64,000 bases of DNA from Epilithonimonas xixisoli (GTDB lineage Bacteria; Bacteroidota; Bacteroidia; Flavobacteriales; Weeksellaceae): the NCBI RefSeq assembly GCF_004365655.1, contig NZ_SOEO01000002.1:620001-684000 (forward strand), read 5' to 3'. Shown here piece after piece: positions 9,397 to 18,661 of the stretch. The stretch's first letter is position 1, and each line of letters opens with the position of its first letter. Below the pieces are notes generated by a model. The model made no database searches. It worked only from the letters and a program-made list of their open reading frames with translations, and had not been told where the DNA came from. The position numbers and the translations under genes were made by a program.

Positions 9397-9984
9397 ATGT
9401 TTTTAGAAAATACAATCAATCATTCCAAACAAAGTGGTTGGATGGAGGTTATTTGTGGCTCGATGTTTTCCGGCAAAACGGAGGAACTCATCCGGAGGCT
9501 TCGCCGTGCAGAAATGGCGGGTCAAATTGTGGAAATTTTCAAGCCGAAAATCGACACCAGATATTCTGATGAAGATGTTGTTTCTCACAACCAAAATAAA
9601 ATCAGAAGTACGGCCGTCGAAAGTCCTTCCGAAATACTTTTGCTCGGTTCCAATTGTCACGTTGTAGCGATTGATGAAGCTCAGTTTTTTGACGAAAGCA
9701 TTGTTGACGTTGCTAATCAATTGGCAAACAACGGAATAAGAGTCGTAATTGCCGGTTTGGATATGGATTTTCTTGGACGACCGTTCGGACCGATGCCAAA
9801 TCTAATGGCAACCGCAGAATATGTGACGAAAGTTCACGCAATTTGCCGACGAACAGGGAATTTAGCCAATTATTCTATGCGAACTTCCGCAGGACAAGAC
9901 CTTGTGGAATTGGGAGAAACCGAAGCTTATGATGCAGTGAGCAGACGTGTTTTTGTAGAAGAAGTTATTGAGAAAAATAAATAG
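9397..9984 (+). CDS. tdk: Thymidine kinase (type II)
   Basis: Phosphorylates thymidine to dTMP in nucleotide salvage. The 195-residue protein shows the Walker A motif GSMFSGKTEEL (about residues 22-32), the catalytic DEAQFF and the thymidine-binding lasso region (PFGPMPNLMATAEYVTKVHAICRRTGN). The usual zinc-binding pair near the lasso is reduced to one Cys (ICRRTG instead of CxxC). As I recall this is common in Bacteroidota homologues, so it is probably not a defect. It begins a run of plus-strand genes (tdk, murF-alr, patatin, ybeY) with tight spacing. Confidence 0.95.
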   Translation: MFLENTINHSKQSGWMEVICGSMFSGKTEELIRRLRRAEMAGQIVEIFKPKIDTRYSDEDVVSHNQNKIRSTAVESPSEILLLGSNCHVVAIDEAQFFDESIVDVANQLANNGIRVVIAGLDMDFLGRPFGPMPNLMATAEYVTKVHAICRRTGNLANYSMRTSAGQDLVELGETEAYDAVSRRVFVEEVIEKNK

Positions 9985-10002
9985 TTTATTCCTTGTAAAT
10001 CA

Positions 10003-12447
10003 ATGAATTACACCATCAAAGAAATTGCAGACATTACCAATTCCGAAGTCATCGGAAATGGCGAAATCAAAATCAAAAATATTGCTTTTGACAGTAGGAC
10101 GATTTATTCTACGAAGCATACTGCATTTCTTGCCATCAATTCCAAAAAAAATTCTGGTCAAAAATATATTGATTCCGTTATTGAAAAAGGAATTGAGACG
10201 ATTATTACTGAAAATCAAATTGATAATCCTTCTATCAATCAAATCATTACAAAAAATTCGGTTGAGTTTTTACAGACTTTGGCAAAATATCATTTCGAAC
10301 ATTCTGGCATCAATTCGATTGGAATTACCGGAAGCAACGGGAAAACGATTTTGAAAGAATGGCTTTATCAATGTTTGGCGAATGAATTTGTGACTGTGAA
10401 AAGTCCGAAGAGTTTTAATTCTCAAATCGGGTTGCCGTTATCATTACTTCAAATCGATAAAAAACACGATTTGGGAATCTTCGAAGTTGGGATTTCCAAA
10501 CCGGAGGAAATGCAAAATCAGGAGAATATTTTTCATCCGAAGATTGGATTGTTGACGCATATTGGTTCTGCGCATTCGGCGAATTTCAATTCTGGAGAAG
10601 AATTGATAAATGAAAAATTACAGCTTTTCAAAAATTCGGAAATCATTTTTTATAATGCTGATAATTCACTGACAGTCAAAATTATAAATCAATTATATTC
10701 AAGTAAAAAATTAATATCATACGGATTAGAGATTAATAATGACATTCATATTATTTCTGATGTGAATGACAGAACTCAGGATATTCAAATAAAATATTTT
10801 GATGAAATCATTACGCTTCCGATTTTCCAAAGAGACGAAGCGACTTTGACAAATGTTCTCGCCTTAATTGGAATTTTGAAAGAACTAAAAATTTCAAACT
10901 CAGACATCAAAGAAAAAATCGATGCTTTGAAAGCGATTGAAATGCGTTTAGAAAGTATTGAAGGAATTAGAAATAATCTGATAATCAATGATTCTTATAA
11001 TTTGGATTTGGATTCTTTGAAAATTGCTTTTCAATTTATCGGCGAATATAATAAGCCTAAAAAATCTTTGATTCTGACTGATATTTTGGATTCTAATGAG
11101 AATTCGGAGGAACTCTATTCTGAAGTTTCTGAATTGGTTAATGAACAAAAATTTGATAAGGTTTTCTTGATTGGAGAAGAAATAAGCAATTACCACGAAT
11201 TATTCTCATCTGAAACTTATACTTTTAATAATACAAATCAATTCATTGATAGTAAAGTCATTAATGAAATTGATAATCAAGTTATTCTTTTGAAAGGCGC
11301 AAGAAAATTCGAGATTGAAAAAATCAAAGAAATTCTTGAATTGAGGAAGCACGATACGGTTTTGGAAATTAACTTGAATGCCATTCTTCATAACATCAAT
11401 TTCCATAAATCATTACTTAAACCTGAAACCAAAATGATGGCAATGGTAAAAGCAAATGCTTATGGATTAGGAAGTTATGAGATTTCAGAATTTCTCCAAC
11501 ATCATCATATTGATTATCTGGGTGTTGCATTTGCTGATGAAGGTGTTGAGCTCAGAAAAAAAGGAATCACAACGCCGATTATTGTGATGAATCCTGAACA
11601 ACATAGCTATGATGCTGTGATTGAGTACAATTTGGAACCGGAAATTTACAGTTTAAGAGTTTTAGAATTATTCAATGAGCAATTGATAAAATCTGGAAAT
11701 CAGCAGAAATATCCGATTCACATTAAGCTCGAAACAGGAATGCATCGGCTTGGTTTTAAGGATTTTGAATTGGATGAATTAAATGAAAAATTAAATACGA
11801 TGAATGTCAAAGTTCAAAGTATTTTCAGCCATTTATCTTCGTCTGATGTACCTGAAGAAAGAGAATTTACATTAAACCAGATTGAGACTTTTGAGAAAAA
11901 TTCAAGTTTTCTCATCAATCAACTTGGTTACAAACCCTTAAGACATATTTTAAATTCAGCAGGAATTTCAAATTATTCTGATTATCAATATGATATGGTG
12001 AGAATCGGAATCGGAATGATTGGTGAATCTTCTAACAAAAAGATTAAAAAACAACTTCAGGATTCTGTTAGTTTCAAAACTGTCGTGTCTCAAATATCTG
12101 AGGTAAAATATGGCGAATCAGTTGGTTACAGCAGAAAATTCAAAGCGGAACACGATACAAAAATTGCAACAATTCCCGTTGGTTATGCAGATGGAATCCC
12201 GAGAATGGTCGGAAATAAGGTCGGAAATGTTGGCATTAACAAAAAACTTTGCCCAATTATCGGTAACATTTGTATGGATATGATGATGATAAATGTGGAC
12301 AATGCGAATGTAAAAGAAGGCGATTCTGTGGTGATTTTCAATTCGCATCCAACCTTGGAAGAATTTTCAAGATATTGTAATACAATTACTTATGAAGTTC
12401 TGACTTCTATTTCTCCGCGAGTAAAAAGAATTTATATAAAAAATTAA
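10003..12447 (+). CDS. Bifunctional MurF–alanine racemase
   Basis: This 814-residue fusion joins two consecutive steps of D-alanine handling in peptidoglycan synthesis. Residues ~1-445 resemble MurF, which adds D-Ala-D-Ala to the UDP-MurNAc-tripeptide, with the ATP-binding GITGSNGKT near residue 105. Residues ~455-814 are a PLP-dependent alanine racemase. Its Schiff-base lysine lies in MVKANAYGLG, it has SHLSSSD and the catalytic tyrosine region GESVGYSRKF, and then GYADGIPR. The fusion is known in Bacteroidota. It starts 18 bp after tdk and ends 1 bp before the next gene, indicating an operon. Confidence 0.93.
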   Translation: MNYTIKEIADITNSEVIGNGEIKIKNIAFDSRTIYSTKHTAFLAINSKKNSGQKYIDSVIEKGIETIITENQIDNPSINQIITKNSVEFLQTLAKYHFEHSGINSIGITGSNGKTILKEWLYQCLANEFVTVKSPKSFNSQIGLPLSLLQIDKKHDLGIFEVGISKPEEMQNQENIFHPKIGLLTHIGSAHSANFNSGEELINEKLQLFKNSEIIFYNADNSLTVKIINQLYSSKKLISYGLEINNDIHIISDVNDRTQDIQIKYFDEIITLPIFQRDEATLTNVLALIGILKELKISNSDIKEKIDALKAIEMRLESIEGIRNNLIINDSYNLDLDSLKIAFQFIGEYNKPKKSLILTDILDSNENSEELYSEVSELVNEQKFDKVFLIGEEISNYHELFSSETYTFNNTNQFIDSKVINEIDNQVILLKGARKFEIEKIKEILELRKHDTVLEINLNAILHNINFHKSLLKPETKMMAMVKANAYGLGSYEISEFLQHHHIDYLGVAFADEGVELRKKGITTPIIVMNPEQHSYDAVIEYNLEPEIYSLRVLELFNEQLIKSGNQQKYPIHIKLETGMHRLGFKDFELDELNEKLNTMNVKVQSIFSHLSSSDVPEEREFTLNQIETFEKNSSFLINQLGYKPLRHILNSAGISNYSDYQYDMVRIGIGMIGESSNKKIKKQLQDSVSFKTVVSQISEVKYGESVGYSRKFKAEHDTKIATIPVGYADGIPRMVGNKVGNVGINKKLCPIIGNICMDMMMINVDNANVKEGDSVVIFNSHPTLEEFSRYCNTITYEVLTSISPRVKRIYIKN

Positions 12448-12448
12448 A

Positions 12449-14605
12449 ATGATTAAGAAACTCTTTTATCTGGTAATTTTCTTGGCTTATCTGACGATAA
12501 ATTCTCAGGTAAAGGAAAATCTTGTCATCCCGAAAAATCCAAGAATCGGACTTTCGCTGTCCGGCGGTGGAGCCAAAGGTTTTACGCACGTTGGTGTTTT
12601 GAAAGTTTTGGATTCACTCGGCGTTAAAATCGATTACATTTCCGGAACCAGTATGGGCGCGATTGTCGGCGGTTTGTACGCTTCTGGCTACACGGGGAAA
12701 GATATTGAGAAAATTGTGATGGATACGGATTTCTACTCGTTGATTACCGACCCAAAAACGCGTCAGGAAACCAGCTTTTTCAATAAAAGCGTTGATAAAT
12801 ATCTTTTTTCTGTTCCACTTAAAAACGGAAAAATCAGCTTTCCTTCGTCGATTAGTACAGGGCAGAGAAACGTGTATCTACTGAAAGAACTTTTAAGAAA
12901 CGTCTCCAATATCGACGATTTTTCCCAGCTTCCAATTCCCTTTATGTGTATTGGAACCAATATAGAAAGCGGTCAAATGAAGATTTTTGAAAAGGGCGAT
13001 TTGGTATCATCCATTATGGCAAGCTCGGCATTTCCCTCGTTGTTAGAACCTGTAAAAATCGGCGATAGCATTTATGTAGATGGTGCGATGACGGTCAATT
13101 TTCCATCCAAACCTCTGAAAGATAAAGGAATCGATATTGTAATTGGCGTCGATCTCAATCAACCTTTGGCAAAACGAGATAATCTTAACAATATGATTTC
13201 AATTTTGAATCAAATCATTGATTTCGGAATTCAAAAAGAAACGATCCACCAATATAATTTTACTGATATTAACATCAAACCAGATCTTACCGGTATGACC
13301 GCCACAAGCTATGATAACAAGCGCAAAATCCTTGATAGTGGTTATGTGGAAGCTTTGAAATACACAGATATTCTCAACAAATTACCCAAACGAAATTTCG
13401 AAAGAATCCGTTCTTCCATCAATCCAATCTATTCCAGCGTTTACAAAATCGACAGCCTTGTAGTGGAAAACGGAAGAATCTACAAATCAAACTACGTTCG
13501 AGGAAAAATGGGGTTCAAACTGCCTTCTATGCAGACTTACGGGAGTATCAACAAGATGCTAGATAAACTCTATGCAACCAACAACTACAAATTCATTAAT
13601 TACGACATCATTCGGGAAAATAACAGTTCCTATCTGAAACTAATTGTAGAAGAAGATGAAACACGTCATTTTCTGAAATTCGGTTTGCATTATGATGAGA
13701 TTTTTAAAACTGGATTATTATTAAATTATTCTGCAAAACGATTGCTTTTCAGAAATTCCAATCTTTCCTTAGACGTTGTTGTGGGAGATAATCCTCGCTA
13801 TTATTTCAACTATTTCATTGATAATGGCTACATCCCAGGTTTCGGCTTATATTCTTCTGGAATGAGTTTTGACCTGAAAAATACAGACAATTATACCATT
13901 GAAACTTGGAAATGGTTCAGAAACGAAGCCTACATCCAGTCCGTTTGGAAAGACAAATTTGCAATCGGTGGTGGACTTAGTTACGACTATTTTGAAAGCG
14001 ACAGAAATGGTTTCGATGAAAAAACAGAAAAATACCTCAATCCTTATGTCTTCGTAAAAAGCGACACGCAAAATGATAAAGATTTTGCGACCAAAGGATT
14101 TTACTTAAATGCCGAAGGAAAAATTATCGACCTTTTCAATACAGATTTGGAGAAGAAACCAATTCTCATAAAAGCAGACATCAAAATGAATTTCTTCGTT
14201 TCAAAACTCTTCACCTACAGACTTAACCTTTACGGTGGAATTACAGTTGGTGAAACACTACCATCATTTTACCAATACAGGATTGGTGGAATATTTGAGC
14301 AATCTCTGGGCAATTTTAAGAGATTTGGCGGTTATCAATTTGCAGCGCTGAATGACAATAATATTTTCCTTGCTTCCAACGATTTTCAGTTTAGATTCGG
14401 GAAAAACTATTTCTTGGTCGGAAACTTCAGCATCGCCAATCTTTTCAGCTCCATCAAATTTGAGGATGCAGTGAAATTAAATTATAGTTCTCTTGGAATT
14501 ACCGCGGGATACAAATCCCCTTTCGGACAAATAAAATTGAACTACAGCAAATCACTCAACAAACACAAAGGCGTTTTCAGCGTCATCTTAGGACATTGGT
14601 TTTAA
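12449..14605 (+). CDS. Patatin-like phospholipase with BamA-like beta-barrel
   Basis: A 718-residue outer-membrane protein combining a lipid acyl hydrolase with a barrel, as in PlpD-type autotransporters. After a signal peptide (about 1-20) the patatin domain shows the oxyanion loop LSLSGGGAKGFTHVG, the nucleophile elbow GTSMG and the catalytic Asp in VDGAMTVNFPS. A POTRA-like stretch follows (~320-410). The last ~300 residues alternate as amphipathic strands and end in an aromatic residue (SVILGHWF), typical of an Omp85-like surface antigen barrel. The ATG follows the murF-alr stop by one base. Confidence 0.9.
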   Translation: MIKKLFYLVIFLAYLTINSQVKENLVIPKNPRIGLSLSGGGAKGFTHVGVLKVLDSLGVKIDYISGTSMGAIVGGLYASGYTGKDIEKIVMDTDFYSLITDPKTRQETSFFNKSVDKYLFSVPLKNGKISFPSSISTGQRNVYLLKELLRNVSNIDDFSQLPIPFMCIGTNIESGQMKIFEKGDLVSSIMASSAFPSLLEPVKIGDSIYVDGAMTVNFPSKPLKDKGIDIVIGVDLNQPLAKRDNLNNMISILNQIIDFGIQKETIHQYNFTDINIKPDLTGMTATSYDNKRKILDSGYVEALKYTDILNKLPKRNFERIRSSINPIYSSVYKIDSLVVENGRIYKSNYVRGKMGFKLPSMQTYGSINKMLDKLYATNNYKFINYDIIRENNSSYLKLIVEEDETRHFLKFGLHYDEIFKTGLLLNYSAKRLLFRNSNLSLDVVVGDNPRYYFNYFIDNGYIPGFGLYSSGMSFDLKNTDNYTIETWKWFRNEAYIQSVWKDKFAIGGGLSYDYFESDRNGFDEKTEKYLNPYVFVKSDTQNDKDFATKGFYLNAEGKIIDLFNTDLEKKPILIKADIKMNFFVSKLFTYRLNLYGGITVGETLPSFYQYRIGGIFEQSLGNFKRFGGYQFAALNDNNIFLASNDFQFRFGKNYFLVGNFSIANLFSSIKFEDAVKLNYSSLGITAGYKSPFGQIKLNYSKSLNKHKGVFSVILGHWF

Positions 14606-14609
14606 AAAT

Positions 14610-15026
14610 ATGATAAACTATTTCTTCGAAAATATCGATCAAAAAAACATCGATTCCAACATCTCAACTTGGTTGGAAGATTTAATTCTTTCCGAGAACA
14701 AAAAACCCGGCGACATCAATTACATCTTTTGCGATGATGAGTATCTGCTCAAGGTCAATCAGGATTATCTCGACCACGATTATTACACAGACATCATCAC
14801 GTTTGACTATGTGAAGGGAAAAACCATCTCAGGAGATATTTTCGTATCTTTGCCGCGCATTTTGGACAACGCTTCTACCCTATCTCAGGATTCCGAATCA
14901 GAATTTAGAAGAGTTTTGGCTCACGGTCTCCTTCATCTTTGCGGATACAAGGACAAAACCGAGGAAGAAGAATCCACAATGCGACAAAAAGAAGATTTCT
15001 ATATCAATCGGTATTTAAATTTTTAG
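14610..15026 (+). CDS. ybeY: Endoribonuclease YbeY
   Basis: Metal-dependent RNase for 16S rRNA 3'-end maturation and ribosome quality control. The 138-residue protein carries the metal-binding HGLLHLCGYKD motif near residues 111-121. The third ligand position is Asp instead of His, as in many family members. Another family signature is ITFDYVKGKTISGDIFVS. It starts 4 bp after the patatin gene and is the last gene of this operon. Confidence 0.93.
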   Translation: MINYFFENIDQKNIDSNISTWLEDLILSENKKPGDINYIFCDDEYLLKVNQDYLDHDYYTDIITFDYVKGKTISGDIFVSLPRILDNASTLSQDSESEFRRVLAHGLLHLCGYKDKTEEEESTMRQKEDFYINRYLNF

Positions 15027-15032
15027 GAGCTT

Positions 15033-15119
15033 AATCCCGCTTTCCACTGCAATCTTTTTGCAAGTCCTTGCTTTTCCCATCGCTTCTTACAAAAAGGATT
15101 TCCGTTGCAATCGGGGCTA
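15033..15119 (+). repeat. Dispersed intergenic repeat, copy B
   Basis: The left arm AATCCCGCTTTCCACTGCAA precedes CTTTTTG, a variable middle containing GCAAG-TC-CTTGC, then CAAAAAGGAT and the right arm CCGTTGCAATCGGGGCTA. The two arms share a direct repeat (TTTCCACTGCAATC / TTTCCGTTGCAATC), while the inner T and A tracts can pair. It fills most of the gap between ybeY and mnmG. Confidence 0.65.
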
Positions 15120-15153
15120 GTTACGCTTCTATTTTCGAATTAAGTTTGTGCAA

Positions 15154-15169
15154 TGTTTCACGTGGAACA
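15154..15169 (-). other. parS-like ParB binding site 1
   Basis: TGTTTCACGTGGAACA is the reverse complement of TGTTCCACGTGAAACA, a full match to the widely conserved parS consensus TGTTNCACGTGAAACA. It is intergenic, 65 bp before mnmG. Confidence 0.85.
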
Positions 15170-15233
15170 TTAAATTTAAAAAATTAAAATTTTATTGCTA
15201 CTAGTCTTGTGCTATTAGCCAAAAGCAAATAAA

Positions 15234-17096
15234 ATGATTACAGATACATACGATGTCATCGTCGTTGGTGCAGGCCACGCAGGTTGTGAGGCCGCAGCTG
15301 CAGCAGCCAATTTAGGTTCCAAAACCCTTTTGGTCACAATGAATATGCAAACCATTGGACAAATGAGTTGCAACCCAGCAATGGGTGGAATTGCCAAAGG
15401 ACAAATCGTCCGCGAAATAGACGCAATGGGAGGATATTCCGGTATCATTGCAGACAAATCTGCGATTCAATTCAAGATGTTGAATCTTTCCAAAGGTCCG
15501 GCAATGTGGTCACCAAGAACTCAAAATGACAGAATGCTTTTCGCTGAAGAATGGCGTCTAGCATTGGAAAATACACCAAATCTTGACTTCTTTCAGGATA
15601 TGGTCAAAAGCCTAATCATAGAAAATGGTAAAGCTGTCGGAGTTGTAACAGGACTAGGAATCGAAATCCGTTCTAAATCTGTGGTTCTCACAAACGGAAC
15701 ATTCCTAAATGGTTTAATCCACGTTGGAGACAAACAATTAGGTGGCGGAAGAATGGGCGAACCAAGAGCTTTTGGAATCACAGAACAATTGGTCTCTTTA
15801 GGTTTCGAATCAGGAAGAATGAAAACAGGAACACCTCCGCGTGTAGATGGAAGAAGCCTCGATTATTCCAAAATGGAGGAACAAAAAGGAGACGAAAATC
15901 CTCAGAAATTCAGTTATTTAGATACACCTAAATTAACAAAACAATTAAGCTGTCATATTGTTTATACCAACGAAACGGTTCACGATATTTTACGTGAAGG
16001 ATTTGATAGAAGCCCAATGTTCAACGGAACTATTCAAAGTACAGGACCAAGATACTGTCCAAGTATTGAAGATAAAATCAACCGTTTTGCAGAGAGAAAC
16101 AGACATCAACTTTTCGTAGAACCAGAAGGATGGAAAACCGTGGAAATCTACGTGAATGGATTCAGCTCTTCTCTTCCAGAGGATGTTCAAATTAAAGCAA
16201 TGAGACATATTCCGGGATTCGAAAATGTCAAAGTTTTCCGTCCTGGCTACGCTATCGAATACGATTACTTCCCTCCTACCCAACTCTATCATACACTTGA
16301 AACGAAGTTGATTCAAAATCTATATTTCGCTGGTCAAATCAATGGAACGACTGGCTATGAAGAAGCAGCAGGACAAGGCTTAATGGCAGGTATTAATGCG
16401 CATAACAAAGTTCACGACAAGGGTGAATTCATTCTCAACAGAGATGAGGCTTATATCGGCGTTTTAATCGATGATTTGATTACAAAAGGAACTGAGGAGC
16501 CTTACAGAATGTTCACTTCCCGAGCAGAATACAGATTGCTTTTGAGACAAGATAATGCAGACATTAGATTGACTGAAAAAGCTTACAATCTTGGTCTAGC
16601 AAAAGAAGAGAGATTGAGAAATGTTCAGGAAAAAATCACAAAAAGTGATGAACTTGAAGCCTATTTAAGAGAAACTTCTATTAAACCAGGCACTATCAAT
16701 CCAATTTTAGAATCAATTGAATCTTCGCCTGTTGACCAAGCTTACAGAGCTTCTCATTACTTAACTCGTCCAAATATGACGTTGGATAAATTAGATGAGA
16801 TTCAAACTATCAAGGACATTACTTCTGCTTACAAAGAAGAAGTAAGAGAACAAGCTGAAATCAATATCAAATACAAAGGTTACATCGAGAAAGAAAAGGA
16901 AAATGTAGCTAAACTTAATCGTTTGGAAACATTTAAAATTCCAATAGATTTCGATTACTCTAAACTATCATCTCTATCTACAGAAGCCAAGCAAAAGTTG
17001 ACCACAGTAAGACCAGTTACAATTGCTCAAGCAGGAAGAATAAGTGGTGTTTCTCCTTCTGATATCAATGTTTTACTGATTTATTTAGGAAGATAA
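15234..17096 (+). CDS. mnmG: tRNA uridine-5-carboxymethylaminomethyl enzyme MnmG
   Basis: FAD-dependent partner of MnmE that installs the carboxymethylaminomethyl group at wobble U34 of certain tRNAs. The 620-residue length is standard. It has the dinucleotide-binding VVGAGHAGCEAA at residues ~9-20, the GidA signatures GGRMGEPRAFG and GYEEAAGQGLMAG, the tRNA-binding stretch LTRPNMT and the C-terminal helical domain ending ISGVSPSDINVLLIYLGR. The gene, also known as gidA, often lies near replication origins. Here it is flanked on both sides by parS-like sites. A terminator follows. Confidence 0.96.
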   Translation: MITDTYDVIVVGAGHAGCEAAAAAANLGSKTLLVTMNMQTIGQMSCNPAMGGIAKGQIVREIDAMGGYSGIIADKSAIQFKMLNLSKGPAMWSPRTQNDRMLFAEEWRLALENTPNLDFFQDMVKSLIIENGKAVGVVTGLGIEIRSKSVVLTNGTFLNGLIHVGDKQLGGGRMGEPRAFGITEQLVSLGFESGRMKTGTPPRVDGRSLDYSKMEEQKGDENPQKFSYLDTPKLTKQLSCHIVYTNETVHDILREGFDRSPMFNGTIQSTGPRYCPSIEDKINRFAERNRHQLFVEPEGWKTVEIYVNGFSSSLPEDVQIKAMRHIPGFENVKVFRPGYAIEYDYFPPTQLYHTLETKLIQNLYFAGQINGTTGYEEAAGQGLMAGINAHNKVHDKGEFILNRDEAYIGVLIDDLITKGTEEPYRMFTSRAEYRLLLRQDNADIRLTEKAYNLGLAKEERLRNVQEKITKSDELEAYLRETSIKPGTINPILESIESSPVDQAYRASHYLTRPNMTLDKLDEIQTIKDITSAYKEEVREQAEINIKYKGYIEKEKENVAKLNRLETFKIPIDFDYSKLSSLSTEAKQKLTTVRPVTIAQAGRISGVSPSDINVLLIYLGR

Positions 17097-17103
17097 TTAG
17101 TAA

Positions 17104-17119
17104 TGTTCCACGTGAAACA
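17104..17119 (+). other. parS-like ParB binding site 2
   Basis: TGTTCCACGTGAAACA matches the parS consensus at every specified position. It lies 7 bp after the mnmG stop codon and is the mirror copy of site 1. Confidence 0.88.
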
Positions 17120-17124
17120 TATCC

Positions 17125-17157
17125 AAGAACAATGCAATTTCATTGTTCTTTTTGTTT
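17125..17157 (+). terminator. Terminator after mnmG
   Basis: A perfect 10-bp stem (AAGAACAATG / CATTGTTCTT) with a 6-nt loop is followed by TTTGTTT. Confidence 0.8.
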
Positions 17158-17174
17158 AAATAACAAATTTTAAA

Positions 17175-17996
17175 ATGAAAATTAAAGACCATTTTCTTTC
17201 TCAGGAAGAATTCGAAATTATAGAAACTGAAACAAAAGGTGTTTTCAAAACCACTCCTATTCCATCGAATATCTCCAAATATTATGAGAGTGAAGATTAT
17301 ATTTCGCACCATCAGGACACTGGAAGTTTGAAGGAGAAAGTTTATAAATTTCTACAATCATTCAATCTTCAATACAAGAAAACAATTCTAATCGATAGAA
17401 TAAAAAAAAATTCCAAAGTTTTAGATTATGGATGTGGCGCCGGAGAATTTGTAAAATATATTGAAAATGATTTTGAAACTTTTGGATTTGAACCAAATTC
17501 CGATGCAAGAAATGCGGCAATAAATAAGACATCAAAAGCTAAAATTATTGATGATTTAAGTGCAATCGAAAATCAAAGTCTGGATGCAATTACATTGTGG
17601 CACGTTTTCGAACACATCGAAAATCAGAACGAAATGTTGGATATTTTTCATTCAAAATTAAAGGAAAAAGGTTTGTTGATTATCGCAGTTCCTAATCCAA
17701 CTTCTTACGATGCGAAACATTATAAAGAATTTTGGGCGGCTTATGATGTACCAAGACACATCTTCCATTTTTCAAAAAATGGAATGGAAAATCTGATTTC
17801 AAAAAATTCAGACTGGAAATTAAGAAAAATTAAGCCTCTACTACTCGACTCATTTTATATCTCGATGTTGAGTGAAAAATATAAGAAATCACCTCTTTTT
17901 TGGCTAAAAGCAGTGGTTCACGGAACGATTTCTAACATAAAAGCACTTTTTAACACAGAATTTTCCAGTTTGATATACATTATCGAAAAAAAATAG
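17175..17996 (+). CDS. Class I SAM-dependent methyltransferase
   Basis: This 273-residue protein has a Rossmann methyltransferase core: the SAM-binding glycine loop VLDYGCGAGEFVKYI (motif I, about residues 80-94), an acidic residue after strand 2 (GFEPN), and the motif around LDAITLWHVFEHIEN with the Methyltransf_11/23-type proximal His. The N-terminal ~70 residues may contact substrate. The acceptor is unknown. Homologues often lie in cell-envelope or polysaccharide contexts, but nothing here fixes the substrate. Confidence 0.85.
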   Translation: MKIKDHFLSQEEFEIIETETKGVFKTTPIPSNISKYYESEDYISHHQDTGSLKEKVYKFLQSFNLQYKKTILIDRIKKNSKVLDYGCGAGEFVKYIENDFETFGFEPNSDARNAAINKTSKAKIIDDLSAIENQSLDAITLWHVFEHIENQNEMLDIFHSKLKEKGLLIIAVPNPTSYDAKHYKEFWAAYDVPRHIFHFSKNGMENLISKNSDWKLRKIKPLLLDSFYISMLSEKYKKSPLFWLKAVVHGTISNIKALFNTEFSSLIYIIEKK

Positions 17997-18125
17997 AAAA
18001 TCGATTTTTGAGTAGTTTCTGAAGGTCAATTTTCGATGTATTTAGATAAAATTTCTAATTTTTATTTAATAAATCTCAAATAATTTATTTTATCTAACTT
18101 TGAATTAAAGAAAACCAAATCCAAG

Positions 18126-18335
18126 ATGACAACTATAAAAGTAACTCCAAGAAATAAAAAAGAAAAACTTCTTATCAAAACTTTTTTCAAAGCAATGAAT
18201 TTGGAAATTGAGGAAGTTGAAGACAACGAAATTACAAATCCTGTGATTTTAGAAAGACTTGCTAGACTTCGTGAAAACAGAAAAGAAAATACTATCCGCA
18301 TAGACCCTAAGAATGTATGGAAAAGTATTATGTAG
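18126..18335 (+). CDS. Putative antitoxin of a YoeB-type pair
   Basis: A 69-residue, charged protein (MTTIKVTPRNKKEKLLIKTFF, then a Glu-rich linker and a C-terminal helix) overlapping the next gene by 19 bp. Size, order and overlap are those of a type II antitoxin. The N-terminal part resembles small Bacteroidota antitoxins of the DUF2683 type rather than YefM, but I am not sure of the family. In such pairs the antitoxin binds and neutralises the toxin and represses the shared promoter. Confidence 0.75.
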   Translation: MTTIKVTPRNKKEKLLIKTFFKAMNLEIEEVEDNEITNPVILERLARLRENRKENTIRIDPKNVWKSIM

Positions 18336-18601
18336 AAATAGAAAAAAGTGCCAGGAAAGACATTCAAAAAATTTATAAATCTGGAAATACACGAGATATA
18401 AAAAGATTTGAACAAATTATTATGGAACTTTCTGAAAATCCAAGAGAAGGAATTGGAAATCCTGAGAGATTAAAACATTTTGGTAATGAAGAATTTTGGT
18501 CAAGAGAACTAAACAAAAAAGATAGAGTTGTTTACCAAATAATTGATAATGAAATAATTGTAATCGTGGCTTCCGCTCTTGGACATTACAAAGACAAATA
18601 A
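18317..18601 (+). CDS. Txe/YoeB-family mRNA interferase toxin
   Basis: A 94-residue RelE-superfamily toxin predicted to cleave mRNA in the ribosomal A site. The pattern NPREGIGNPERLKHF, then EFWSRELNKKDRVVYQI and the C-terminal SALGHYKDK match YoeB (family hallmarks: GKPEPLKH, FWSRRI, RLVY and a C-terminal His-Tyr). The catalytic-type Glu, Arg and C-terminal His-Tyr pair appear present, so it is probably active. The last base-paired hairpin at 18602 separates it from pgk, which is convergent. Confidence 0.88.
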   Translation: MEKYYVEIEKSARKDIQKIYKSGNTRDIKRFEQIIMELSENPREGIGNPERLKHFGNEEFWSRELNKKDRVVYQIIDNEIIVIVASALGHYKDK

Positions 18602-18640
18602 AAATCCATTTCTAAAGTTTTTAGAAATGGATTTTTTATT
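18602..18640. terminator. Bidirectional terminator, toxin/pgk
   Basis: A perfect 14-bp stem (AAATCCATTTCTAA / TTAGAAATGGATTT) has A- and T-rich flanks and lies between two convergent genes. Confidence 0.8.
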
Positions 18641-18661
18641 TTATATATTATTGATATTCAA

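Noticed and set aside
15988-16003. Possible further parS-like sequence (TATTTTACGTGAAGGA) inside mnmG
   Set aside because: Four mismatches to the consensus and within coding sequence. This is expected by chance.
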